From Sweltsa coloradensis (Eukaryota; Arthropoda; Insecta; Plecoptera; Chloroperlidae): a stretch of 64,000 bases of DNA. Below, one piece after another: positions 25,501 through 35,204 of this stretch. The notes beneath the pieces were generated by a model. That model saw nothing but the letters and a program-made list of their open reading frames with translations, was not told the origin of the DNA and made no database searches. The translations under genes were made by a program, and so were the position numbers. Every line of letters starts with the position of its first letter. Within the stretch, counting starts at the first letter, position 1. The stretch covers positions 186,001-250,000 of the forward strand of contig JAMZAV010000100.1 in assembly GCA_024449915.1 (NCBI GenBank). Reading direction: 5' to 3'.

Positions 25501-26473
25501 ACACAAACCTATCAGGCTGAATGGGAATGTCGTCGAGGGGAGGAATTAAAATAAAGCTTGATGGAAACACAACACTTTTTGTGAACGCATTCATTAAGTA
25601 ATGTTGAGTAAGTTACAATTCATCATTACTAGGAATAAACTTGAAATATTTATTGAAATACACATTGACGCTATGAGGGTGAACCAGACTAAGACAGAAT
25701 CATAAACTTTTAAAATAAATTTCAACTGTTAAATAATCACCAGCCAACAGTAAAAAAAACAATATTTGTTAATACTCTTCATAATTTGTTAAATTTAAAT
25801 GCTGTGGGACATCGTCAATTAGATTTTCTGAATTCACATATATATTATCTCACTTTATAAATATAATAAGACATTATGAGTTTATGAGTTTATGAATATT
25901 CAAAATACACTTGGTTAAATTACATTTAATTATTAATTGTGGTAACTTTCAGAGCGCAATATCGTCTTTCAAAATGTTACTCACTCCGGAAAACTGGGAG
26001 GAAGTAACTTTTATACACTTCTTCATACGTGGACATGATCTCATTCTCATACATGTAATTCATTTTGCGTGACTCCTATCAACAAGATCAAGTCGTCACA
26101 GTCGCTAAGCTCATCTTCGCCCAGCTCTTTGCTTCCTCCTTCCAAGCTCTCTCACGTATTCTATTTTGTCAGCATCCCCGGTAATTATTTCTATAATATC
26201 AAATTAATCTTCGCAAACCCAATTTACCCCGTGATAAATCACATTCCCTTCCAAATGAGATTCTTCTCTAGTAATCACTTTACTCACCACATCTATGGAT
26301 TCTATTGCACACGACCCTTAATGCTTTAGCTTCCAATCTGCTTCGGCGACAATCCACGTCTACTGTCAACTGTCACACCAGCACAATGTTATACGCGTCC
26401 AGCGTTGCTTAATAAAATAAAAAAATTGTTCGCAATTGTTATTATTGATTTATAAATTTATAAATTAAAATAT
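22561..26473. other. No gene seen; C-rich tract at 25248-25325
   Basis: AT-rich throughout except for a pyrimidine/C-rich block at 25248-25325 with many CCCC runs, a minus-strand G-quadruplex candidate. The frame 25156-25437 crosses this tract and is compositional. Confidence 0.45.
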
Positions 26474-26575
26474 ATTCGTATTTAGAGTCTATACACACCC
26501 AGTCACCGAGCTGATTTTCAGTGGCGGATATAAAATTTAAAGCTGACCACGCCAATGACCAACTAAAGACCGGCA
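26474..26575 (+). repeat. Partial copy of the 63345-63466 sequence
   Basis: ATTCGTATTTAGAGTCT, then CAGTCAC and CTGATTTTCAGTGG, then GACCA.GCCAA and AACTAAAGA all appear in the same order as at 63345-63466. The shared part includes sequence upstream of the possible splice acceptor there, so this is a genomic repeat or segmental copy, not a spliced retrocopy. The reading frame is not conserved here. Confidence 0.6.
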
Positions 26576-26834
26576 ATATGGAGAAAATGTCCCAAAAGGC
26601 ACATTTCTTCTGGCCATGTCGATGCGCTTACTTCCTCCGCTGATGGCCCCCACTTCCCCAGGCTGCAGGCTGCTGACGAGAGACAATGTAAATCTTTTCC
26701 ACATATTTTACAGATCTTTCATAACTCATTCTTGCCTCAGGTGAACCCTGACCCTGTGACAACACTGTGCTCACGCACGAAAGTTTACCATGGCTTTACG
26801 TTTCAAACAATTAGTGGCAACTATTGTTTTATAA

Positions 26835-27408
26835 AAAACGCTAAAGTCCCGCCGCGTTGATGGATGAGCTTTTTGAAGTTTTTAGTTTGCGTAAGATTCT
26901 TTACTTTTACAATGCTTTGTTGTTGCCTACGCATGTAGGTGATTGTTTGTAAGCTTCTATTGTTTCTTGATTGAGTATTTATCGTAAAACGTAATTAAAA
27001 CTATATTTCTATAGATTCGGTACTTTTTCAACTTTTTTCAAAAGGACTATTACATAACCATAATGTCATGTATAATATGAACGTTTAGCCCCACCCGTTT
27101 GTACAATGGCCCAAATGGCAATAATATGTACAAAAATCAAAAAACATTGTAATATATTTATTAATTTTATGAGAAATATTTCTTCAGATTGTTACCAAAA
27201 ACGTAGCAATATCTATAGTCAGAATTTCAAAAGTCCTGTCAATAATATTTCATCAAAAAATCGCATAATGCCGTTTGCCTCGGTAAGAGCGAACATCAAC
27301 GACAGAAATCAAGATCAAAAACAAAAAAAAAACACCCGAGACTATAATATTTTCGGGGATCGATAATTGCAATCTTCGCTTCATCGCTTCGTTCGCTACG
27401 CATGCAAC
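26835..27408 (-). mobile_element. Helitron-like element, copy B, degenerate
   Basis: The body aligns with copy A (CCCCACCCGTTTG, GGCCCAAATGGCA, ATGCCGTTTGCC). The 3' end, read on the minus strand, carries the GCGGCGGGACTTTAGCG form typical of subfamily 2 (copy H). The 5' terminus is rearranged, with extra GAAGCG repeats and no clean TTGGATGAG. The terminal CTAG is not visible. It appears to be an older or recombinant copy. Confidence 0.6.
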
Positions 27409-27718
27409 CATAAATATAGGTATGGTTGGTTTTCATTTTTGTATCATAAAACTTATCTGTGTAATTATCTGCCAAGCAGTCGATGTATCATATAGATGTG
27501 ATGCTTGCTACGCAAGAGTACGGTCTCGAAACCGTGAGATTTAGTTTTTAAATTTTATAAACTCATCATATTTTCGAGTGTTTCGAAAGGTGCATATAAA
27601 AGTGCAGATAATCTGTCTTTTGAATAATTTAGCACGAATTAACGTTTACTTAAGTATACGGACAACGTGCTTATAGTTTTTAGCAATTCAGATTAAAATA
27701 TACATATTTTAAATATAT

Positions 27719-27723
<5 letters not shown>
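27409..27723. other. No gene seen
   Basis: AT-rich, with nothing recognised. Confidence 0.4.
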
Positions 27724-27749
<26 letters not shown>

Positions 27750-27825
27750 CCCATAATATATATATATATATAATATATATATATATATATACCCATATAT
27801 ATAATATATATATATATTAGTACTT
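27724..27825. repeat. AT dinucleotide microsatellite
   Basis: Long runs of (AT)n are interrupted by two ACCCATA strings. A further (AT)n run sits at 27952-27980, on the other side of the tRNA-like sequence. Confidence 0.9.
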
Positions 27826-27837
27826 TAGATAGAAATT

Positions 27838-27925
27838 AAAAAAGTGACTACACCGGGGTTTGAAACCCGGGACCTTAGCTTACCGGGCTATGCTCTTACC
27901 AACTGAGCTATGCGGCCACCAATTA
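27838..27925 (-). repeat. tRNA-like sequence between AT repeats
   Basis: On the minus strand TAGCTCAGTTGGTAAGAG is a near-canonical A box with D stem GCTC/GAGC. It is followed by TAGC-CCGGTAA-GCTA (a 4-bp anticodon-like stem whose loop would present GGT) and a B-box-like GGGTTTCAAACCC with altered loop bases. The two acceptor strands do not pair. This favours a tRNA pseudogene or SINE head over a functional tRNA. Confidence 0.55.
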
Positions 27926-27947
27926 AAACTATCTAATTTTTGGTCTG

Positions 27948-27978
<31 letters not shown>

Positions 27979-28195
27979 TCTGTAACCCGATGTCATATTC
28001 ATTAAAAAAAATTATATAGAGGATAATAATAAATTACAAACAATACAAATTTAAAACTTAAATATCAATTATTAAATAGGCTAGTTAGGGCTACAGATAT
28101 ACATACATTACGAAACTGAAAAACAGGTGTTTAAAGAAAATCTTAAAATGGAATAAAATTATTTCCCCATGAGCAATTTTAAATTATTTTATTTA

Positions 28196-29259
28196 TTGGA
28201 TGAGCGAAGCGAAGACTTCAATTTCACTGACCCCCAAAAAAATTTTGCTCATTTTTTTGTATTTTTGTCTGTTTGTTAGCGCTGTACCGGGCGAATGGAA
28301 AACCATTTTTGATGAAAATTAAGGGGTTTCGGATCTTTGAACTTCATGACTTGCCACGTTTTTTGTGTACAATCGATAAAACATTTTTTATAAAATAAAA
28401 ACGCTTAATCGCCGCTTGTTGGATTAGCGTATTGGTGCATTGAGCTGTCATTGTTAGTGGATTTTCTGTTGTTCGTGAAAAATCATTACAAAGTTGAAGA
28501 TTTTTTAAAATAATTTTATAATTAAATAAAAAATTAACTTAATTTTAATTTTTTAATAATCGTAATTTTTAAAAAAAGAAAAAACCCGTAAAATTGCGAT
28601 TTTTATAAGAAATAATTTTCGATTGCGCTCAAATTTCACACGAATATTTAATTCATAAATTAGGTTGTGTGAAAAAATCATTAAAAACAGATAAAGCATG
28701 TAGGTGTCATAAGTCAAAGAAATTGTAAAAATCGAAAAAAATCGTAAAATTGCGATTTTCATGAGAAATAATTTTTTGATCGCGCTCAAAAACGTGGCAG
28801 TTCTAAGTTCAGAGATTTCAAAGGCCTCCATAAAATTTCATCGCAATTGGAGTATTGGTTTAGCCGGAATCGTGCTGACAAACACACAATAATACAGAAA
28901 AAAAAAAAAAAAAAAAACATTCCGGATTTTTTTCTCCAGTGTAGTGAAATGGAATCTTCGCTTCGCTCATCCAATTATCTTACTTTGATGATTTTTTCGA
29001 TTTTTAATGAGATATTTTCGTGATATTTGGCAAACGGCTACTCCGATCTTGTTGATTCTGTATGGGGACGTTCAAAATCACTAAAATTATATATGTTATG
29101 ATTTTAGAGACACTTGAAGAAATATTTATCATATAAATAGAACTGTAACGATTTTTTCCCGATTTTTAATACTATATTTTCGTGATTTTTGGGCCGATAA
29201 CCAACCATTAAAGCTCATCCATCAACGCGACTGGAAAAAGCATTAGCGAAGCGGCCTCG
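28196..29259 (+). mobile_element. Helitron-like element, copy C, interrupted
   Basis: It starts TTGGATGAGCGAAGCGAAG at 28196 and ends CTCG (mutated CTAG) at about 29259, after the CTCATCCA inverted motif and the AACGC/GCRTT hairpin. Its sequence from 28196 to about 28394 resumes at 28975 and continues to the end, matching copy G across the gap. The gap is a nested element. Without it the copy is about 484 bp. It sits in repeat K, whose unoccupied version is at 53 kb. Confidence 0.78.
28395..28974 (-). mobile_element. Nested Helitron-like element (subfamily 2) in copy C
   Basis: On the minus strand it starts TTGGATGAGCGAAGCGAAG followed by ATTCCATTTCACTACACTGG. It runs through the subfamily-2 body (CGATTGGTGCATTGAGC-type and CGTTTTTGAGCGC-type blocks seen in copy H) to a shortened AACGCTT end. 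The final ACTAGG-type terminus is missing or altered. Its position inside copy C makes it the younger insertion. Confidence 0.72.
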
Positions 29260-29515
29260 TTATAAGCTAATGAAATTATTGTTTTACAAATTTTGTTAAT
29301 AACAGTGAAGTGCAATATTGCTTGTTTCGTATTTTCAGTTTCAATTTGGTGGAGGTGCCGGGTAGAGTGAGAAATTTTTTAACTCCATATGAATAGCATT
29401 GTTGGTGGAGGTGCCGGGTCGAAGGACGGTGGATGATACGTTGTAATAATTATAGATTCATTGCTTTTGAAAGCTAGATAGATAAATTCAGTCTTAAAAT
29501 TTACATTGTAGATTA

Positions 29516-29962
29516 ACTAGTACGCATCGCTAACGCTTTTTCCAGTCGCGTTGATGGATGAGCTTTTATGGTGCAAGAAAATATTGCATAAAAAATCGGG
29601 GGAAAAATCGTAAAATTACAATTTCTATGAGAAATATTTCTTCAAATGTCTCTAAAATCAAAGCATATGTATTTCAGTGAATTTAAACGTCCCCATAAAG
29701 TTTCATCAAGATCAGAGTAGCCGTTTGCCCGGTCGCGGGCCAAATATCACGAAAATATCTCATTAAAAATCGAAAAACATCGTAAAACTACAAATTTTAT
29801 CAAGATCGCATATGCCGTTTGCCCGGTAGAGCGCAAACAAACAGACAAAAATAAAAAAACAAAAATAAATAAAAAAATAAATATAAAAAAAACTACAGAG
29901 CAATTTTTTTGGGGGGGGGGTTTGGGGTCTGTGAAATTGAAGTCTTCGCTTCGCTCATCCAA
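29516..29962 (-). mobile_element. Helitron-like element, copy D (subfamily 1)
   Basis: Minus orientation: 5' TTGGATGAGCGAAGCGAAG at 29962, 3' CTAG at 29517-29520 after the inverted motif CTCATCCA and the AACGC/GCGTT hairpin. It is 447 bp long with two internal copies of the GCCGTTTGCCCGGT module. The flanks join without a gap or duplication to give the sequence still present at 53 kb, so the termini are experimentally clean by comparison. Confidence 0.83.
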
Positions 29963-30005
29963 TAAATAAAATTGCTGTGAATCGGTCCTTCTTCAAATGC
30001 ATTTA

Positions 30006-30604
30006 TTGGATAAGCGAAGCAAAAAATTCAACTTTACTGAACCCCCCCCCCAAAAAAAAAAAAAAAAAAATTAGCTCGGACGTTTTTTGTTTTTTTTGTT
30101 TGTTTTTCTGTCTGTTTGTTCGCGCTCTACCGGTCAAACGGCATATGCGATCTTGATGAAAATTGGAGGGGACCTTCGAAATCTTTGAACTTTGACCTGT
30201 TACGTTTTGGGGTTTCATCGAAGAAATACTTCTCGTGAATATAGTACTATAACGATTTTTTACATATTTTAATGCGATATTGTCGTGATATTTTGGCCGA
30301 TTCTGACCAAACGGGTGGGGCTACAACGTTCATATTTTACATGGACATTAAGGTAATGGTGATGTATTGCCCTTTGAAAGAAAAAGTTGAAAAAGTTAGC
30401 CAGAATCTATAGAAAAAAGGTTTTTCTATGTATTTTTTAGGCATATAATAACAATTAACAAGTAAAAATAGAAACTTGACAACAATCACTTAAAATGCGT
30501 TCAAAAAGCACTTGCAAAAGTAAAGAGATCCCACTCAAACGAAAAACTTACAAAAAAACTCATCTATTAACGCGACTAAAAAAAGCGTTCGCGAAGCGTC
30601 CTAG
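30006..30604 (+). mobile_element. Helitron-like element, copy F (subfamily 1)
   Basis: It starts TTGGATAAGCGAAGC and ends GCGAAGCGTCCTAG before a T. The inverted motif near the 3' end is CTCATCTA and the hairpin stem is AACGC/GCGTT around GACTAAAAAAA. C and A runs (30041-30070) expand the 5'-subterminal region. It interrupts repeat K between AAATGCATTTA and TAACATTTATTTTC, a junction preserved unoccupied at 53 kb apart from a 2-base length difference. Confidence 0.83.
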
Positions 30605-30820
30605 TAACATTTATTTTCATGTAACACAACACGCAGATGGGCATGCACATGCATGGAAACCATAATATTTTTGTCAACTTCAAAATGTGACTTGTTATAA
30701 TATGTTACTTATATGTTCAAACTCATGTAACGCATTCACGTAAAGTTATTTTTTCAATTCATTACTCATATAAATATCACTATATTTGTTGATATTATGC
30801 AAATTTGCCATAGATTATAA

Positions 30821-30916
30821 TTGGATGAGCGAAGCGAAGACTTCAATTTCACTGACTCCCCAAAAAATTTGCTCGTTTTTTTTTAAATTTTATTTATTAT
30901 TATTATTATTATTATA

Positions 30917-30973
<57 letters not shown>

Positions 30974-31437
30974 TTATTGTTATTAGTATTTTTTTTGTGA
31001 TTATTATTATTATTTGTCTGTTTGTTCGCGCTCTACCGGACAAACGGCATATGCGAGCTTTATAAAATTTGAGAGGGCCTTCGAAATCTCTGAACTTAGA
31101 CTTGCCACGTTTTTGTGTACAATAGAGCAAATATTTCTTATTATTATCGTACTTTTACGATTTTTTCTATTTTTATGAGATATTTTCATAATATTTGGCC
31201 CCGACTGGGCAAACGGCTACTTCGATCTTGATGAAACTTTATGGGAACGTTATAAATCACTGAAATTATTTATGTTATGATGTTAGAGACATTTGAAGAA
31301 ATATTTCTCATAGAAATCGTACTTATACGATTTCCCCTGATTTTTAATATGATATTTTCGTGAGATTTGCGCCTATAATCAACCATAAAAGCTCATCCAT
31401 CAACGCGACTGGAAAAAGCGTTAGCGAAGCGGCCTAG
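30821..31437 (+). mobile_element. Helitron-like element, copy G, reference copy
   Basis: The most complete subfamily-1 copy. The 5' end is TTGGATGAGCGAAGCGAAG. An internal ATT microsatellite (30893-30974) is followed by two tandem modules of roughly 150-160 bp built from CAAACGGC, GATCTTGATGAAA, GAAGAAATATTTCT and CGTACTTTTACGAT-type strings. Near the 3' end come the inverted motif GCTCATCCA (31391-31399), a hairpin of AACGC (31402-31406) and GCGTT (31418-31422) with an 11-nt loop, and the end GGCCTAG. No protein frame. Confidence 0.85.
30893..30974. repeat. ATT microsatellite inside copy G
   Basis: Nearly pure (ATT)n lies within the 5'-subterminal part of the Helitron-like element. Other copies have poly-A, poly-T or AAAT tracts at the same place. 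Confidence 0.95.
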
Positions 31438-31712
31438 TTTATTTTCACGTCAGTATAATTTTTTTTTAAAATGATTTACAAAGGCTAGTGTGACAGTAAA
31501 TAATACAAATTATTAATTAAGTACACGACGTAAATGCACACAAAAATAACGAAATATCGTTTAAACACAATTTTATAAACTAATATTTCAACAATGTATA
31601 ATAATCTAGTTTCTGACCTTCTATATATTCATTTATCTATGTATTGAATCGAATACAAAAAATTGTTATTGCCAACTGGACCAAGCGAACATAGTATTGT
31701 GTGATGTTTTTT

Positions 31713-32025
31713 ACTAGGAAAACGCCAAAGTCGTTGTTAGACGAGTGAGTGAGCCATGTGTTGAGTAGGCCTACCCGGTAACATTCCATTCCTTTTCTCT
31801 TTTTACCTAAGGCTAGATCCAGCATGGGTATTTCCTCCCTAGCCTATCTAAGGCTAGAGTGACGCATTATGACTTTACCGTTGACGCGCCCTTATACCAA
31901 CTAAACTCAAATTCTGTAATTTATACAGTATAATTATATATATCAACTTAAATGAAAATGTCCCCGGATACTCAACACATGACTCGCTCACTCGTCTAGC
32001 AACTACTTAAGCGTTTTCCTATAGT
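31713..32025. mobile_element. TIR element whose ends resemble the Helitron-like 3' end
   Basis: The left arm (31713-31765) and right arm (31971-32025) are inverted copies about 54 nt long, sharing GACGAGTGAG and CATGTGTTGAG blocks. The outer end ACTAGGAAAACGC matches the complement of the 3' end of copy H over its first bases, and the complement of the right arm contains GGAAAACGCTTAAGT. It is 313 bp with no coding frame. It may be a MITE or a palindromic derivative of the Helitron-like 3' end. Confidence 0.65.
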
Positions 32026-33121
32026 ATACCGACACACGGGTACGATATGACGCTATTTCTGATTTGGCAACGCGTAGGATGTGGAATATATAACATATGT
32101 TAGCAAAAATCGTATTAGTAAATTGAAGTGTAAAAAAAAATTATTTTAATTTTTGGTGGTTTCCTTACTTTCCATGTATAATATTCTGAAGAACAAAGAC
32201 AGACTAACAGATGATAACCGAGAATGTGTATTTTCTGAGAGAATTATGCAACAAGTTTTCCCGCAGTACTTTATTTCATGAAACATAAATTTATAATATG
32301 CTAGAATTCCAGCTTTATAAACCTACCCAATATAATTGAATCTTTCAGTACGGCGCGTATGTCTTTGTGAATCATCTCTTTGTCTTTCGGAATGCCACTT
32401 CAATTTTCCGAGATGAATTGGACTAGTACAAACGGCTGCTACTGGAATCCTACGCTGTGCCTATCATACCGGAGGTAATAGGTTCACCTAGAACGGAATT
32501 TCAGCTATTTTCTTCCCTATAGAGTCTAGAGGAAGAAAGTAGACAATTCACGAAGACAGGGTATTCAATACAGAGTCTAATCTGAGTTGTAAACGCAGAT
32601 TTTGGATTGTCTGCAGTTATGAAAATCCAACAATGAGGACATCAAATTGTTATGCTGATATTAATTTGGGCACGGTCCTAAGCCTTATCCACTAGAGAGG
32701 TGTGCGTGATGTGTATTCTACACTGGAGATATAACTGTTGGTTATGGGAACAAAATATCGTTTCTAACCAAGTTAAGAGTCGAGTGTTCGTTTAAGTTCA
32801 ATGCTCGTATTGACTGATGTAGTGCAAAAGTGACGTTTAATTGGTGGTGTCTAAATTAAAATCTTCCTGAAATAAATTCACTAAGCGTGCTCTAATAAAT
32901 GTGTTCCTGCGCGCACGACTTTCATACTAAATAACTGAACAAATATTAATAAATAATTACGTAAATTCAAATGCACCACATTTATATTTAAATTGGGGAA
33001 AACGCGAAAAATTACTCTTTGCATGGTGGTTTTATGTATTAAACACGAACATTTTATTTCCTGAAGTAAAATAATAAATATTAAAAAGTAGACACACTTT
33101 ATAGACGTGATATGCTGTTAG
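32026..33121. other. No gene seen
   Basis: AT-rich unique-looking DNA without a supported frame. Confidence 0.4.
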
Positions 33122-33188
33122 CGGTGCCTGACTCGGTTGGGGCGTATGGGATGACCATGAGCGACATGGGTTCGAGTTCCGATTTAGC
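33122..33188 (+). repeat. tRNA-like sequence
   Basis: CTGACTCGGTTGGGGCG resembles an A box and GGGTTCGAGTTCC a B box, at about tRNA spacing. I could not fold a complete cloverleaf. Likely a SINE head or tRNA relic. Confidence 0.4.
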
Positions 33189-33952
33189 ATTGTTTCAATT
33201 TATATTGCAAATCATTTTAGTTAATCCCCACTGATATTTTCGAAGAACGACATTTGATCAATATACTACTGACAATTAGGATTATAAATTGTAGCTAAGT
33301 TACCAACTTCAAATCAAAGATCACAATGCCACCACAACTATATTAAAGAACTAATTTTATCGACAAGTATGTGTCAGATTATATACTTCCCTTATACCTT
33401 CGTTTAACGTGAAATTCAAACAACGCAATCATCAAGAAATGTTTACTAGGTAGGTGCACTGCTGAGTTCTGACGACAATCGCCAGCAATTTCTCCGCCAG
33501 TGGCGTCAAGTTAATCACTCCCTAGTTACCTATTGTTAAACAGACTTAACTTCGAGTCATCCTTCCTTCAGTGTAGGCCTAATGCTTCAACTACAGAATT
33601 ACGTTAGTGTTCTTCCTTTGGGGCGCATCGTAGATAGCCTAGAAATAACATACTTACTGCCTTGTAATTTACATAGCTAAAGCCATGCAGCAGTGAGGAG
33701 CAGTCTTTATTATAGCTGCTCTAACTACGGGAATACAATGAGAGTGGCTTATAAACAGGTCTATGTGACGGAGAAGATTCAGCACGAGAAGAGGGGAGGG
33801 TTAATGATGATAAGGATCCATTTTGATTAGCGAAACGCGTCCGTGCTCTAGAGGCGGAGGTATATATGTACACCCGCGCACAGAAATAAATCAGGGTCAA
33901 AACTAAGACGAATTTGCTAAAGTTCCACGTGTGTATTTCACCTGGTTTGTTG
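33189..33952. other. No gene seen
   Basis: No supported frame. The 88-codon frame at 33721-33987 (minus) partly lies in the Helitron-like end and is not called. Confidence 0.4.
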
Positions 33953-34722
33953 TTGGATGAGCGTAGCGAGCGAAGCGAAGATTCCATTTCACTACACTGG
34001 AGAAAAAAATCCGGAATGTTTTTTTTTCTTTTTTTTTTTGTATTTTTGTGTGTTTGTTAACACGATTCCGGCTAAACCGATACTCCGATTGCGATGAAAT
34101 TTTATGGAGGCCTTCGAAATCTCTGAACTTAGAACTGCCACGTTTTTGAGCGCAATCGGGAAAATTTTTCTTATAAAAAACGCAATTTTACGATTTTTTC
34201 GATTTTTAAAACAATTCTTCGACTTATAACACTTACATGCTTTATCCGATTGTAATGATTTTTTAATAGAACCTTAATTTTATGAATTAAGATATTCGTG
34301 TGAAATTTGAGCTTAATCGAAACATTATTTCTCATGAAAATCGAAATTTTACGGGTTTTTTCTTTTTTAAAACAATTCTTTGACATATAACACCTACATG
34401 CTTTATCCTATTGTAATGATTTTTTTATAGAACCTTAATTTTATGAATTTATATATTCGTGTAAAATTTGAGCGTAATTGAATAATTATTTCTTATGAAA
34501 ATTGCAATTTTACGATTTTTTTCTTTTTTAAAATTACGTAAAAATTATGATTTATTAAAAAAATTAAGTTAATTTTTAATTTAATTTAATTTAATTTAAA
34601 AAAAATCTTCGAATAAGTAATGATTTTTTCACAGAACAACAGAAAATCCGCGTAACTCAATGCAGCTCAATGCACCAATTACGCTCATCCAACAACGCGG
34701 CGGGACTTAAGCGTTTTCCTAG
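33953..34722 (+). mobile_element. Helitron-like element, copy H (subfamily 2, full length)
   Basis: It starts TTGGATGAGCGTAGCGAGCG and ends GCGTTTTCCTAG before a T. The inverted copy of the start, CGCTCATCCAA, is longer here than in subfamily 1. It is followed by a hairpin of AACGC and GCGTT flanking GGCGGGACTTAA. The body holds three tandem units of about 150 bp, each with ACATGCTTTATCC-type, AGAACCTTAATTTTATGAATT-type and CGTGTRAAATTTGAGC-type strings. It is 770 bp, non-autonomous. Confidence 0.8.
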
Positions 34723-34855
34723 TTGATAGACGAGTACGAAGATAGGAGTGTAAACAAGGGCGTTGTAAAGTTGTTCGAGCAACGAAGGCTACCGTTGATT
34801 TACTTCTGTCTGCGAGTATACATCTGTGTAAATCAGGCATGCTTGTTGTAACCAA
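34723..34855 (+). repeat. Repeat L, copy 1 (unoccupied)
   Basis: TGTAAACAAG, AGTTGTTCGAGCAACGAAGG, GTTGATTTACT and TGTAAATCAGGCATGC align with 35162-35405, where the palindromic element at 35205-35344 interrupts the sequence. The two copies flank a SINE. Confidence 0.55.
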
Positions 34856-35085
34856 CAATGTTGACTCAAGCTTAGAGCTCAAGTCTCTGATCCGGGTTCG
34901 AATCCCGTTGAGACCGGCAATCCTAACTGAAGTTTTCCCCGAGGTTTCTATGTAAGGGATTGAGTACTCTTAAACAGCCCTAAAACATTCACTTTCAACT
35001 CTAAACCCTAGTTACCTAGTAAGTCACCTGAAGAGGGTCACACCGGGTAAATCTGATGCGTACCCTACAGCGGGCATCCTACAAC
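34856..35085 (+). repeat. tRNA-derived SINE, copy S2
   Basis: The tRNA-like head has B box GGGTTCGAATCCC (34893-34905) and then TTGAGACCGGCAATCCTAAC. Downstream blocks TCTTAAACAGCCCT and TCACCTGAAGAGGG are shared with S1 and S3. No poly-A tail is visible. Confidence 0.72.
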
Positions 35086-35204
35086 AAGTTTGTTAAAAAC
35101 CTTTCAACCTATATCACTTAAGGGTTATTTAAATAGATCAGCTGCCATATTGGATGACAAGATGTGTAGACAAGTTGATCGAGTAACTAAGGCTTCTGTA
35201 GTAT

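Larger units (their letters stand above)
28169..30820 (+). repeat. Repeat K, copy 1, split by three insertions
   Basis: Four pieces (28169-28195, 29260-29515, 29963-30005, 30605-30820) align in order with the reverse complement of 53201-53740. They total about 543 bp against 540 bp in the intact copy. Both copies contain two TTGGTGGAGGTGCCGGGT modules (29346-29363 and 29402-29419 here). The gaps are exactly the Helitron-like copies C, D and F. No coding capacity is seen in K. Confidence 0.8.

Noticed and set aside
27838..27925. Functional tRNA gene with anticodon GGT
   Set aside because: The D and anticodon arms are plausible, but the acceptor strands do not pair and the T loop departs from TTCRANY.
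29747..30218. Frames starting MDERSED and similar in several places
   Set aside because: They translate the repeated TTGGATGAGCG terminus of the Helitron-like family and stop in low-complexity sequence; the shared start reflects DNA homology, not a protein.
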